In this document: positions 17,971 through 26,360 of the stretch, piece by piece
Layout of the letters: each line of letters starts with the position of its first letter
Numbering within the stretch: position 1 is the first letter of the stretch
Source of the DNA: Pseudobacteriovorax sp.
GTDB lineage: Bacteria; Bdellovibrionota_B; Oligoflexia; Oligoflexales; Oligoflexaceae
NCBI GenBank assembly: GCA_013215145.1
Contig: JABSRP010000012.1
Span: 186,001-250,000 of the forward strand
DNA: 64,000 nt
Direction: 5' to 3'
Made by a program: the position numbers and the translations under genes
The notes under the pieces: generated by a model
The model's database searches: none
What the model saw: only the letters and a program-made list of their open reading frames with translations
What the model was told of the DNA's origin: nothing

Positions 17971-17995
17971 AGATACCTCCTCGGGTGTTGATCTC

Positions 17996-18080
17996 AGCTT
18001 AGGAAAGGATCTGGCTTCGCCTTGGCGGCTACACAGTTGCGGGACAGCACCGGAGTCTCACCGGTTTCACTTACCTAAGC
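17996..18080 (-). promoter_or_regulatory. Cobalamin riboswitch
   Basis: On the minus strand the core reads GTGAAACCGGTGAGACTCC then GGTGCTGTCCCGCAACTGTG and AAGCCAGATCC, the conserved B12-box-type core of cobalamin riboswitches (CCGGTG-N-A-CTCCGG stem, CTGTCCCGCAACTGTG, GCCAGA). A closing helix GCTTAGG/CCTAAGC (18074-18080 with 17997-18003) brackets it. The downstream GAGGAGG ribosome site is 8-15 bases from its 3' end, which suggests control of translation. Exact class not determinable by eye; the compact size suggests a short (class II/variant) form. Confidence 0.88.
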
Positions 18081-18115
18081 CCAAAAACTCGCAGTCTATC
18101 CTATAGGTAAAATTC

Positions 18116-18131
18116 ATGGTTGAAAACCATA
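18116..18131 (-). terminator. Weak hairpin after the znu operon
   Basis: ATGGTT/AACCAT with a three-base loop between znuB stop and the riboswitch; followed on the minus strand by ATGAATTTT. Weak as a terminator. Confidence 0.3.
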
Positions 18132-18151
18132 AAGAGTTGGAGGGTTATGTT

Positions 18152-19021
18152 TCAGCGAGCGCCTTGCCATCGGAACAAGCTAACGAGTCCTGCCAGTCCT
18201 GCCATCATAAGGACGATGACGGAGATGGTGGGAAGACTAGGAAAAATAAGACTTGTAATGAATCCGGTGGGTACTCCACATAAGACTAGCAATGAGACCG
18301 AGATGAGGTGCATCCGGATGTTGGATATATCCCAAGATCGGACGAGCACTGTCGGTAAGAACAGTAATGCAAGAGTTCCGACGAATCCCAAGGTTTGGAT
18401 ACAAATACAGATATAAGCTAGTATAGAAAACTCAAATATCAAACGCTTTGGTCTTGAAGTCTTATCCTGAATAAACCCAAAAAAAGCATAGTCGAAAGTC
18501 TCGCGAGAATAGGTTTTCCAGCGTTTCATATAAGCCGCACCCAGTAATAATGTCCCCAGTCCTAGAACTTCTAGGGTGTGTATGCTGACAGTCGTGAAAT
18601 TGCCGAAGAATACGCGACTAAATTGTTGCTCCAAAGCGGGAAATAGGCGGCTGATGAGAGAATTGAGAGACATCAAGCAGATAAAAATGGCAACAAAAAT
18701 GGTATTGCGAGACTCTCCCATGGATTGATTGATCCTACTTAGAATGATGCTCAAAAGGCCAGTTAGAATCAGAGCCGTCGTACTTGGAACTAAAGAGTGC
18801 CCTTCCACGCTTGAGTGCAGAGCCTCTTCCCCACCTAAGACCATGATGCTCAAAAGGCCTAAAAGGACTCCGGTTAGTGCGCCCTGAGATAGACAAAAGA
18901 CTTGGAGAGACTGATCGCGGCCGGCCAGCTGACTCCCTAGTTGCGCTAGAAGGACGCCAGAAACAGTGGCAGCCACAATAGAAATCCAGTAGAGGTTGAG
19001 CAAAATCAGAAGGTCTTCCAA
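18152..19021 (-). CDS. znuB: Metal (zinc) ABC transporter permease, ABC-3 family
   Basis: 289 residues, eight or so hydrophobic segments, ABC-3 family features such as QLGSQLAGRDQSLQVFCLSQGALTG near the N-terminus and LGFVGTLALLFLPTVLV near the middle of the C-terminal half. TTG start with GAGGAG seven bases upstream. It follows the ATPase gene after 11 bases and ends the operon. In ZnuABC it forms the inner-membrane channel for Zn(II) delivered by ZnuA. Confidence 0.88.
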   Translation of the reverse strand: MEDLLILLNLYWISIVAATVSGVLLAQLGSQLAGRDQSLQVFCLSQGALTGVLLGLLSIMVLGGEEALHSSVEGHSLVPSTTALILTGLLSIILSRINQSMGESRNTIFVAIFICLMSLNSLISRLFPALEQQFSRVFFGNFTTVSIHTLEVLGLGTLLLGAAYMKRWKTYSRETFDYAFFGFIQDKTSRPKRLIFEFSILAYICICIQTLGFVGTLALLFLPTVLVRSWDISNIRMHLISVSLLVLCGVPTGFITSLIFPSLPTISVIVLMMAGLAGLVSLFRWQGAR

Positions 19022-19032
19022 CAGGAACTCCT

Positions 19033-19656
19033 CTATAGGGGTATGATATCGAGTAGTTTGGGGTTAAAGGCATCGATCAGCATTTGCTGCTCTTCCCCAT
19101 GGGCAATGATCATCAGACTAGGCAATCCCGGTGCTTCGAAATAGTCTCCGATACGCTTTAATACCTGACTCGTGTAATTGCCATCCAAATGATTAAAGGG
19201 TTCGTCCAGTAACAGAAGCTGAGGATGAGTCAATAGAGACCGGCTGATCAATGATCTCTGACGCTCACCGCCACTTGCCGAATTCCATTTTCGCTTGGCT
19301 AGTTCTGCATCAACTAATCCGAGACTGATCATAGCCTCCGAAGAAATTCCCGTGCCTAAGGTTACGACATCGCCAATACTGTAAGGCAGGTGGGAGCTAA
19401 TATTATGGCTTTGAGCCTGATACATACAGCGATCATCGGAAACCAGACGATTTAATGTGCCAGAGTAATTCTGGCTAAGACCAGCAATGGCTCGCATTAA
19501 GGTAGTTTTTCCCGCTCCATTGGGGCCTTGGACTAAGACGACTTCGCCCTCATTAAGGCATAAATCCACCGGTTTAAATAGTGGACGTCGGTCGATTAGG
19601 ATCTGGAAGTCCTTTAGTTCAAGGACTGGCTTTGGCTGTCCGGGGGAGTTTTTCAA
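19033..19656 (-). CDS. znuC: Metal (zinc) ABC transporter ATP-binding protein
   Basis: Complete ABC ATPase core: Walker A GPNGAGKTT, Q-loop YQAQS, signature ASGGERQR, Walker B LLLLDEP and H-loop IIAHGE. The frame is open to 19779, but the segment before about residue 42 of that long form is hydrophobic and lies on the 3' end of znuA. I place the start at the TTG 19656 (KSL-KNSPGQ), which gives 207 residues and overlaps znuA by 38 bases; this start is uncertain. The adenosine-binding aromatic is not clearly visible. Confidence 0.8.
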   Translation of the reverse strand: MKNSPGQPKPVLELKDFQILIDRRPLFKPVDLCLNEGEVVLVQGPNGAGKTTLMRAIAGLSQNYSGTLNRLVSDDRCMYQAQSHNISSHLPYSIGDVVTLGTGISSEAMISLGLVDAELAKRKWNSASGGERQRSLISRSLLTHPQLLLLDEPFNHLDGNYTSQVLKRIGDYFEAPGLPSLMIIAHGEEQQMLIDAFNPKLLDIIPL

Positions 19657-20566
19657 TGATTTTTTCCACCAGGCTCTGCTGCAAAAGTAGAGGGTTTTTA
19701 ATAGCATCGCGACCTGGTTGAGCCATATCGCTATGAACAATAACAGGGATGTTAGCAATACTGCCAAACTTTTCAACAACTGATCTGCCGTTGTGGGGGA
19801 CGGCTAAAACCATAGCTACGCTGGCTTTACGAGCTTTCAATGCTTTAGAAGCCACGGCTCCCGCCGAAGGAGCAACTCCAGGTGTATCCTCCACATTGCC
19901 AAAGAGTTTGAAGCCGTAAGACTCGAAAAAGTAGGTAAAGTTGCCATGATATTGCGCCAAGGTGGGGAGCGTCTCGCCAAAATGATTGTTTAACTTAGCC
20001 TTCAGGTCTTTGTGTTTAGCGCTAAGTTTAGCCTTCAATCCTTCAAGATTACTTTGGAGTCGTTGGATCCCTTTGGCATCTAGATTAGCAGCAAAATGGG
20101 CTGCCATGGTATCAGCGGCATCAGCCAGTCTTGGCAAGCTCGCGTAGTAGTGCGGGTTTCCTTCGGGGTGAACATCACCCATACTACGGTCAACCGGGCC
20201 CTTTGGTTTTTCTAGAGTCTCAATCGAGGCTCCAACATCGCAGTAGCCGTCTCTTCCCGGCTGAATCTTTTGATTGGCTGTTTTTTCGATAACCTTTGGA
20301 GCCCAGCCGATCTCAAGGGAAACGCCGACGAAGCAAAAAACATCGGCCTTTGCCGCGGCTAGAATAAAGCTTGGTACGGCATCAACGGCGTGAGCATCTT
20401 CGTAGCCGTTAAGTAAAATGGTAACGTTGCCATCGTTTTGTAATAGTTCGGAGGCTAACCAACCGATGTCTGGAGTCGTAGCGACCACGTTTAGGGGCCT
20501 CGCATAGGAGCTACTAGCAAAGACAGTGGCAGTTATTAAGAGTATCCATAAAGAAACGCGACGCAA
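19619..20566 (-). CDS. znuA: Zinc/manganese-type periplasmic binding protein (cluster A-I)
   Basis: About 315 residues after a signal peptide (LRRVSLWILLITATVFASSSYA). Metal ligand positions of the TroA/ZnuA fold are visible: His in EDAHAVDAVPS, His in EGNPHYYASL, His in AQYHGNFTYFFESYGF and Asp in HSDMAQPG. There is no long His/Asp loop of the usual zinc type, only GDVHPEGNPH. The start is placed at TTG 20566 because AAAGGAG is 8 bases upstream; an ATG at 20590 overlaps the previous gene. Order and genes around it make zinc the likely metal. Confidence 0.88.
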   Translation of the reverse strand: MRRVSLWILLITATVFASSSYARPLNVVATTPDIGWLASELLQNDGNVTILLNGYEDAHAVDAVPSFILAAAKADVFCFVGVSLEIGWAPKVIEKTANQKIQPGRDGYCDVGASIETLEKPKGPVDRSMGDVHPEGNPHYYASLPRLADAADTMAAHFAANLDAKGIQRLQSNLEGLKAKLSAKHKDLKAKLNNHFGETLPTLAQYHGNFTYFFESYGFKLFGNVEDTPGVAPSAGAVASKALKARKASVAMVLAVPHNGRSVVEKFGSIANIPVIVHSDMAQPGRDAIKNPLLLQQSLVEKIIEKLPRTAKASP

Positions 20567-20579
20567 TGTTCTGTCTCCT

Positions 20580-21665
20580 TTAAAAATCATGACTAGGATG
20601 AGCGCCTAGTATAAATGCTGTTTGCATAATAAACTGGCTCGTTTTCTCTAGGTCTCGGCCTTCTTGATCACGTTGGTTGTGATAGTACGCGATCCCTAAT
20701 TTGGCAAATTCGCTGCTGAAGTACAGAAGGTTAATCTCATAGCCGCTTCGCTCATTATCAAGATCGGTTGAGGTCACAGTACTGTAGTCGTACCGAGCGC
20801 CCACGGCGAGTGTCTTGCTAAAATAGTGCTGGAGATAGGCATAGGCACCGATCACTTCGTCTGTCGTTCCCGCTAAAGTCAGCTCGCGCTTCCATAGCTC
20901 CGCTTGAAACAGCCAGCTTAGCTTACCGAGATTGCGGACTTTGCTTGTGAGATCGAGTCCATAGAGCTGCATCTTTTCTTTTACAGCGCTAGTACGGCCA
21001 ACATAATTCAATCCGATTTGAGTCGGTATGCCTGTCACTTCGTTGTAAGTGACAACGCGAGTATAGTGTGTCGGTGTTTTGGGGAGCTCGTCTTCGACAT
21101 GACTGTGGCCGAAGTCGCGTCCATTGGTAACCCCAACAGTGACATCTAAGTAAAATGGTGCTGGTACGAGGGCGGAAATTTCCAAACCCGTATCGATGAT
21201 CCCTTCGTTTGAGCCAAACAATTCTCTTTGTAGAATGGTCGGGGTGATAAAGGGCCAATCATGCTGATGAATCTGATTGATGCGACCAACACCAAGGAAG
21301 TACTGACCTGCCTTGAATCGAAATCCTTCGAGTAGTTTTACCGAGCTAATATAGGCTTCATGAACCTCTGGCTCACCAAAGGCCTGGCTTCCCTCGGGGT
21401 GAGCGGCAAAACTCAAAACTCCGTCAAACCTAGAGTCGATGGGGCCGTAGAAGGTAAATTCCGCCGAGCGCAGTTTGAAGGACTCTTTTGATTGATATCG
21501 GACGGAGGATGTTTCCTCACCAATAGGAAACGAACCTACAAGATCCACGGCTACACTGGTTTTTAACCCTCCTTGGTCAGCCATTGCTGATTGGCCAAGG
21601 CCTAGGGACATCATAACCCCTAGCGACATAAGTCGCAGGGGTGACTTAAGAATCGAGAACTTCAT
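20580..21665 (-). CDS. Outer-membrane porin-like barrel in the zinc operon
   Basis: About 361 residues, signal peptide ending SAMA-DQG. Barrel-type strands throughout, with phosphate-porin-like marks (FKLRSAEFTFYGPI, FRFKAGQYFLGVGRI, GLEISALVPAPFYLDVTVG) and a C-terminal end ...HPSHDF (terminal Phe as in porins). His residues are enriched in loops (HQHDW, GHSHVEDE). The gene lies between a lipoprotein and znuA in one direction with small gaps, so I infer an outer-membrane zinc entry route; a TonB box is not evident. Start by signal peptide; GTG at 21680 also possible. Confidence 0.75.
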   Translation of the reverse strand: MKFSILKSPLRLMSLGVMMSLGLGQSAMADQGGLKTSVAVDLVGSFPIGEETSSVRYQSKESFKLRSAEFTFYGPIDSRFDGVLSFAAHPEGSQAFGEPEVHEAYISSVKLLEGFRFKAGQYFLGVGRINQIHQHDWPFITPTILQRELFGSNEGIIDTGLEISALVPAPFYLDVTVGVTNGRDFGHSHVEDELPKTPTHYTRVVTYNEVTGIPTQIGLNYVGRTSAVKEKMQLYGLDLTSKVRNLGKLSWLFQAELWKRELTLAGTTDEVIGAYAYLQHYFSKTLAVGARYDYSTVTSTDLDNERSGYEINLLYFSSEFAKLGIAYYHNQRDQEGRDLEKTSQFIMQTAFILGAHPSHDF

Positions 21666-21676
21666 AGTATGCTGTC

Positions 21677-22312
21677 TCACTCATCTTCTTCTTCTGCAAC
21701 TTCATCAGCTCCGACTGTGAAAGCAGTAATAGTGGCGTTTTGGAAGTTTAAACCGGTGAATGTTCCTGCTCCGAAAATACCGTCCGTTTCTTCGCCTGGT
21801 TCAGCTGTCGTTGGGAATGCGTCGCCAACCCAAGCGATGACATGAGACCCGTTATCCTCGCCGTTGTGAACCTCGATGCTGAAGGTAAAGGCTGCCGACG
21901 GGTCGACTGTCTCGTTAAACTCTGTCATAGTTCCAGAGGTCCCGTCTGCTTTTGTGTAGTTGACTGCAAAACTACCGTCGGCTGTTCGTCCGAGAGTTAC
22001 GATCTGTCCGCCGCTTAGGTCGGACTCGGAAAAGCTATGTAGAGCCACGAAACTATCGTTGCCTTCACTGAGATCGACCGTAAAAAGAAAGTTTGTTTTC
22101 TCGGTACGGGCCGTTACAAGGCTGTCTGCGAAGCTTAGCGTTCCCGTGCCTGATATAGAATCCGTAGCAACCGTAGGGGTCCCTGTGACGACGGTATAGG
22201 ATTTGTCAAAGACGCTTGCGCCTGCAGCTGGCGTATCATCGTCATCATCACCGCAGCCAGTCACGAATGCAGCCGTAAGACCAAGTACAGCAAGTTTGTT
22301 AAAATTCTTCAT
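21677..22312 (-). CDS. Lipoprotein heading the zinc operon
   Basis: 211 residues, lipobox FVTGC then DDDDD, an acidic protein with Thr/Ser-rich beta-type sequence and a terminal EEEDE tail. No family recognised. GGGAG upstream of the 22312 ATG and signal peptide decide the start; the frame is open to 22351. The stop is 12 bases from the porin start, so it is the first gene of the five-gene operon. Few His and only the lipid Cys, so direct zinc binding would have to rest on the Asp/Glu tracts. Confidence 0.7.
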   Translation of the reverse strand: MKNFNKLAVLGLTAAFVTGCGDDDDDTPAAGASVFDKSYTVVTGTPTVATDSISGTGTLSFADSLVTARTEKTNFLFTVDLSEGNDSFVALHSFSESDLSGGQIVTLGRTADGSFAVNYTKADGTSGTMTEFNETVDPSAAFTFSIEVHNGEDNGSHVIAWVGDAFPTTAEPGEETDGIFGAGTFTGLNFQNATITAFTVGADEVAEEEDE

Positions 22313-22518
22313 ATAGCTATCTCCCTTCTTCGATATCGATACAAAAAACAACTGTTTCCTAAATAACAGTCGAAATAGATTTTTATAGGAGTCCGTAGTT
22401 TCGTTAGATCTTTGCTCTTATCTATATGGTACTCACCAGCGTTTATAATCGAAGTGTTTGTATCAGATCTGGCGTTTCCTTGATTGCCATGGCTTCGACT
22501 CTACACCTCATCGCGGCT

Positions 22519-22539
22519 TAATGCAAATCTTTGCAATTA
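22519..22539. promoter_or_regulatory. Candidate Zur-type operator C
   Basis: TAATGCAAATCTTTGCAATTA, core TGCAAATCTTTGCA, in the divergent region between the znu operon (minus) and the DUF2237 gene (plus). Third copy of the TGCAAAT-N3-TGCA motif. The rest of 22313-22662 shows no gene. Confidence 0.55.
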
Positions 22540-22662
22540 GAAGCCCTACCGATCGTCATGCCGAAATATGTGGCTCTTCCCTGTGCTGTCTTACGCTGTA
22601 CCATTTGATAATAGTGAGTTCTATGGTTACGAATTCTAAGGTTTATTCTGGGAAATAGGACA

Positions 22663-23043
22663 ATGCATAATCAACAAAATGTTTTAGGGTCAGATCTCCA
22701 ACTTTGCTGCCAAAATCCTATCACAGGATTTTTTCGGGATGGCTACTGCCGCACAAACGAGCAGGACCTTGGGATCCACACAGTCTGCGCGATAGTGACT
22801 CAAGAGTTTCTCACATACTCAAAACAACGAGGCAACGACCTGATGACTGCGAGACCTGAGTTTGACTTTCCGGGACTTAAGGCAGGGGATAAGTGGTGCC
22901 TTTGTGCGAGCCGTTGGCTGGAGGCTGAGAAGGCAGGAGTCGCACCGGCTGTTGTTTTGGAGTCGACTCATCACCGGACTTTAGATGTGGTTGACCTGGA
23001 AACACTGAATCGATACGCCTATCGCGAGGCTTTGGTTCACTGA
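22663..23043 (+). CDS. DUF2237 family protein
   Basis: 126 residues matching the DUF2237 pattern almost end to end: NVLGSDLQLCC, PITGFFRDGYC, DLGIHTVCAIVT, EFLTYSKQRGNDL, FPGLKAGDKWCLCASRW and VVLEST. Seven Cys/His positions are family-conserved. Soluble, no signal. Molecular function of the family is not established to my knowledge. It shares the operator-C region divergently with the znu operon, which suggests zinc-linked expression. Confidence 0.85.
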   Translation: MHNQQNVLGSDLQLCCQNPITGFFRDGYCRTNEQDLGIHTVCAIVTQEFLTYSKQRGNDLMTARPEFDFPGLKAGDKWCLCASRWLEAEKAGVAPAVVLESTHHRTLDVVDLETLNRYAYREALVH

Positions 23044-23051
23044 AGACGTGT

Positions 23052-23086
23052 TAAAAAGCCATAGCCTTGCTAACGAAGGCTATGGC
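23052..23086 (-). terminator. Convergent terminator hairpin
   Basis: GCCATAGCCTT (23058-23068) pairs perfectly with AAGGCTATGGC (23076-23086), 7-base loop; A5 on the left gives a T-run on the minus strand, so it terminates the imelysin gene and probably also the DUF2237 gene. Confidence 0.75.
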
Positions 23087-23112
23087 GGCGAGTGTGTGAG
23101 ACTGAGTTTAGG

Positions 23113-24450
23113 CTAGTCGTTGTCACCGGCAGCCGTAGCAGGGACTTTAACACCTAAGATGCTGGCGAACTCAGTTTTTAAGTCGTCGGTGACTGCCTTG
23201 ATCTTGGCGACCAGCTGACAAAGGCCCGAATCAGCGTTTTGCGCGGCGGCACAAAAAGAGTCTTGATTGGCAATTTGCTTTGCAGCGGCATCTTCGTTCT
23301 CAAGGATAGTGACAGCGATAGCCTTGGCGCTTTCGATTTTCTCGGTAAAGTTAGCGACAAACTGAAGGCCATCCTTTTTGGCAAATAGCACGTTTAATCC
23401 AGGAGCGAGCTTTCTTTGCTCGGCTAGTGGCTTGCTGGGGTCTATAGGAAACCCTTCAAGAACCGACTGGAAGCCAATAAGATTGTTGTAAACAGCTTGG
23501 ATGCTAGTGCCGCTCAATTCATGCTCAAGGCTAGCGACGCAGGCTTCCGATGCGCAAGGGGCCGAGAGACCGAGGGGAACAAGAAGCTTGGCATCCTTGG
23601 TTTTTTTATCGAGATAGAAAAGTGTATCCGTCAATCGATTGATCTCAGCCTTAATATCTAAGTCTTCACTAGAAAGTGCGACTAGAGCGCCGTTTTCTTC
23701 TTTCCAGCTATTGAGGATAAGCTTGTTTTGAACCAAGAGATCATCAATCAGTAGGCGTTGATAGCGGCAGCGATTTTCGATACGCTCGTTGACCGGTAGG
23801 GCGTTCCAACCTTGGGTTTGGGGAACAGCGGCGGTACAGGCGTGGGTTAGGTCATCATCGAAAATCAGATACTCAAGAGCGTCAAGGCCCTTGCGATTGA
23901 AGCTTTGGGCGAGAGCATAATCCTGTGCTTCGGATTTAACCACTTCACGATCGATCCGACAAAAGTTTGTCTGGGGCCAAGAGTAGATTTCGAAGCGAAG
24001 GGTATCGTTGTTTTTCGCCATGGGTCCCCAGGTAAAGGTATCAAGTCGTTGAAAGGTTGCGATGGCTGTTTTCCATGATTCCTTCAAGTCGACTAGGTCA
24101 GCTTCATCTTGCGACTGACAATAAGTATCAATATTTGTCTTCATAGCCTCAAGTTGCTCAGAAAACAATTCATGAGTTGGGATCGAAACATTCTTGGCTA
24201 GGCCAACTAAAACATCCCTTTCTTCAAATTCTGTCAAGCGGCTTAGATCGAAAGCGACGTCTTCAATAATATCGCCGCCGGGGACCTCGTCAGGATTGAC
24301 CACAGGTGGCTCTGTGCCATCGGTTTCCACCTCTTCGCCATTGCCGTTAGTATCTGTAGGATTGGAATCATCTGAGCTCGAGCTATCATCGCAAGCTAGC
24401 ATGGTTACCATAGCAAAAATAGCGAGGGATTGAGTCAAAAGTCGTTTCAT
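23113..24450 (-). CDS. Imelysin-family lipoprotein
   Basis: 445 residues with lipobox MLAC (C20) and an Asp/Glu/Asn linker. Imelysin-like domain from about residue 85: WKTAIATFQRLDTFTWGP, the family GLDALEYLIFDD motif, and helices with paired Cys. Imelysins (M75) are iron-regulated envelope proteins with a suspected iron-binding or uptake role; protease activity is doubtful for many. It lies 48 bases after the DUF4856 gene and is probably co-transcribed from the Fur box at 25974. Confidence 0.85.
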   Translation of the reverse strand: MKRLLTQSLAIFAMVTMLACDDSSSSDDSNPTDTNGNGEEVETDGTEPPVVNPDEVPGGDIIEDVAFDLSRLTEFEERDVLVGLAKNVSIPTHELFSEQLEAMKTNIDTYCQSQDEADLVDLKESWKTAIATFQRLDTFTWGPMAKNNDTLRFEIYSWPQTNFCRIDREVVKSEAQDYALAQSFNRKGLDALEYLIFDDDLTHACTAAVPQTQGWNALPVNERIENRCRYQRLLIDDLLVQNKLILNSWKEENGALVALSSEDLDIKAEINRLTDTLFYLDKKTKDAKLLVPLGLSAPCASEACVASLEHELSGTSIQAVYNNLIGFQSVLEGFPIDPSKPLAEQRKLAPGLNVLFAKKDGLQFVANFTEKIESAKAIAVTILENEDAAAKQIANQDSFCAAAQNADSGLCQLVAKIKAVTDDLKTEFASILGVKVPATAAGDND

Positions 24451-24498
24451 GATGTTGCCCTTTGGGTTAGAGGGTAGCGCCTGCTACCCGATTGTTGA

Positions 24499-25950
24499 TT
24501 ACCAGTTTGCTGCGATCTCAGCGTCGAAACCGTAGGCGTCCCGTAGGATATCGCGGGCCTCAAGCAGTTGCTCACGATAAACTCTAAGTGCCTCAGCGTC
24601 TTGTGGAAGGACTGGCTGATCACCCATAAGTTCATGAACTCTTATAAAGCTTTCTGTACTTAATATTGAGTTAGGGTTGAATTGAAAGTTTAATCCGTAA
24701 CCTTTCATCTCACTCCAAAATTTTGCTAATAGAGTAAATGAGTAATCGCTGGTTCCGTAAGTTTCGGTGGAGGATAGGTAACTGTTGATGTAATGGATCA
24801 CAGTAGCGCCGATAGATTTTTCCCAGTCAGCAATAGCTAGTTGTGCCTGCTCGACAGCAAGAGCTCTGTAACCTTCTGGTTTTTCGGCGATCAGTCTACG
24901 GCCTTCGAGGAAGTAGGTCATGATCGAAGTCGTAAAGTCTGTTTGGCCATTGGCGCCTAAATCCCGTTTTGCAGCAGATTTTGCTAGAGGGAAGTTGACT
25001 TCGCTGTTTAGGCTGATGGAGCCGTTGGCATCAGTATCGATAGAAAGGCCTTTTGCGATTTCGTTGTCAGTATAGGCAAGGAAATCACGGGCTGCACCGA
25101 AGTAACCAAAGGCTTCATCCCAGTGATGCTCGAGTGCGGTGTAAGCAACCCCTGGTTTTGACGGCATATCGTTTTGTGCATTAAGGCCTTTGCTAGCACC
25201 AAGATCCGTGGACAGGTAGTCGCGAGTCGCCTGGGAGTACGAAAGTGCCCCATGCAAAAACTTTTGTAGCATCTGAGAGTAATCCACTCCGTTTGGCAAC
25301 ACGTAGGCATTGCTTACTCTTTGGCCGTCTAATCCATCATCAGCAATGAATGGATCGCTTTCTACGGCGCGATTGGCAAGGACAGCAAACATGGCTTGGA
25401 CAAGATCTTCGGGCTCTACAAATGTATCGGCTTTACCGTCGGCATCTACGGAAAGCAGGTCGATACCTTCTAGTGAGGCACCCCAGCCAAGGAGTTTACC
25501 ATTAGCTAATGGATTGTCGTTGCCGGCAATCTTTCCGAGGATGTCTTTGTTACCTTCAAATATCTCTTCGTATGTGGTGCCCTCAGTAAGTCCTACACTG
25601 CTACCGTCAACAGCCTTTGCGCTGAATCCGATTGATGAAAAGCCGTTGATAGCACCTGGAGCGTCAATCTCTAAGTCGTATTGATATGCGAAGTAGCTGT
25701 TTAGAGCTGCTACTAGATCAGACTCTGCACCATTGTAACCACCAGCTTCGAGAGTTTTTACAAACTTCGTAAGGTCATTGATGAGCACCTGGCGAAAGGT
25801 TTGGCCTGTATAATTCACTGAGTCCTGTGCAGAGAACTGAGACGGGAATGAGTAAAGGCTAGGAGTCTCGGCATGAGCTGCCGAAGCGCCTAGTAGACTG
25901 GCTGATAAGAAAAGTGGCTTTATGACTGAATAAGCTTGTTTGTTTTTCAT
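24499..25950 (-). CDS. DUF4856 family secreted protein
   Basis: 483 residues with signal peptide (cleavage after AAHA, residue about 27). Matches the DUF4856 layout: YSFPSQFSAQDSVNYTGQT at the start, LHGALSYSQATRDYLS, LEHHWDEAFGYFGAARDFL, and a helical C-terminal half. In iron regulons DUF4856 and imelysin genes commonly pair. A Fur-box-like sequence lies 24-53 bases upstream of the start. Function unknown; probably helps the imelysin. Confidence 0.85.
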   Translation of the reverse strand: MKNKQAYSVIKPLFLSASLLGASAAHAETPSLYSFPSQFSAQDSVNYTGQTFRQVLINDLTKFVKTLEAGGYNGAESDLVAALNSYFAYQYDLEIDAPGAINGFSSIGFSAKAVDGSSVGLTEGTTYEEIFEGNKDILGKIAGNDNPLANGKLLGWGASLEGIDLLSVDADGKADTFVEPEDLVQAMFAVLANRAVESDPFIADDGLDGQRVSNAYVLPNGVDYSQMLQKFLHGALSYSQATRDYLSTDLGASKGLNAQNDMPSKPGVAYTALEHHWDEAFGYFGAARDFLAYTDNEIAKGLSIDTDANGSISLNSEVNFPLAKSAAKRDLGANGQTDFTTSIMTYFLEGRRLIAEKPEGYRALAVEQAQLAIADWEKSIGATVIHYINSYLSSTETYGTSDYSFTLLAKFWSEMKGYGLNFQFNPNSILSTESFIRVHELMGDQPVLPQDAEALRVYREQLLEARDILRDAYGFDAEIAANW

Positions 25951-25973
25951 GGTTGTCCTCGTTGATATAGTTA

Positions 25974-26003
25974 ATATTGAGAATGATTATCACTATTGCT
26001 GAT
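25974..26003. promoter_or_regulatory. Fur box upstream of DUF4856/imelysin operon
   Basis: Contains GAGAATGATTATCACTATTG, matching the 19-bp Fur consensus GATAATGATAATCATTATC in its core. Read for the minus-strand gene starting at 25950. Confidence 0.75.
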
Positions 26004-26289
26004 AAAAGCAACCCCCTTTAACAAACTTTCACGATTTTTGTTGCAGTGGATGGGTAAAATTACGCCATTCATGAATGTGTAAACTAAGTGGCTCATCTTC
26101 ATAGATCAGCTCTTTTAACCAACGGCAGTCTATTTGTAGGAGTGATGAGGTATTTAAATACCTATAGCTGTAGTGTATAGCCTATAAATTTAAGTCATCT
26201 TTGCTTAAAATTTTTTAGAAGGTTGAGGCGAAGTGTGGGATCGTTGCGACTTTGCTGCTACGTTTACCTTTCTTTTTGTTTACTCGAAA

Positions 26290-26345
26290 TGTTAGGTTCG
26301 GATGCTTGCGCTAACCTAACAAATCGGGGGTGGGTCAACCACCCC
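26290..26345 (-). terminator. Two hairpins at the end of the siderophore operon
   Basis: TGTTAGGTT/AACCTAACA (26290-26298 with 26313-26321) and GGGGTGG/CCACCCC (26327-26333 with 26339-26345). Neither has a T-run. They follow the 26361 stop on the minus strand. The rest of 26004-26289 holds nothing I can identify. Confidence 0.4.
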
Positions 26346-26360
26346 TCTTCTGGATGTAAC

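Noticed and set aside
18120..18416. 98-residue plus-strand ORF across the znuB end
   Set aside because: Antisense to the strongly supported permease; composition typical of a shadow frame.
22458..22658. 66-residue ORF ahead of the DUF2237 gene
   Set aside because: Spans candidate operator C, no ribosome site and no recognisable content.
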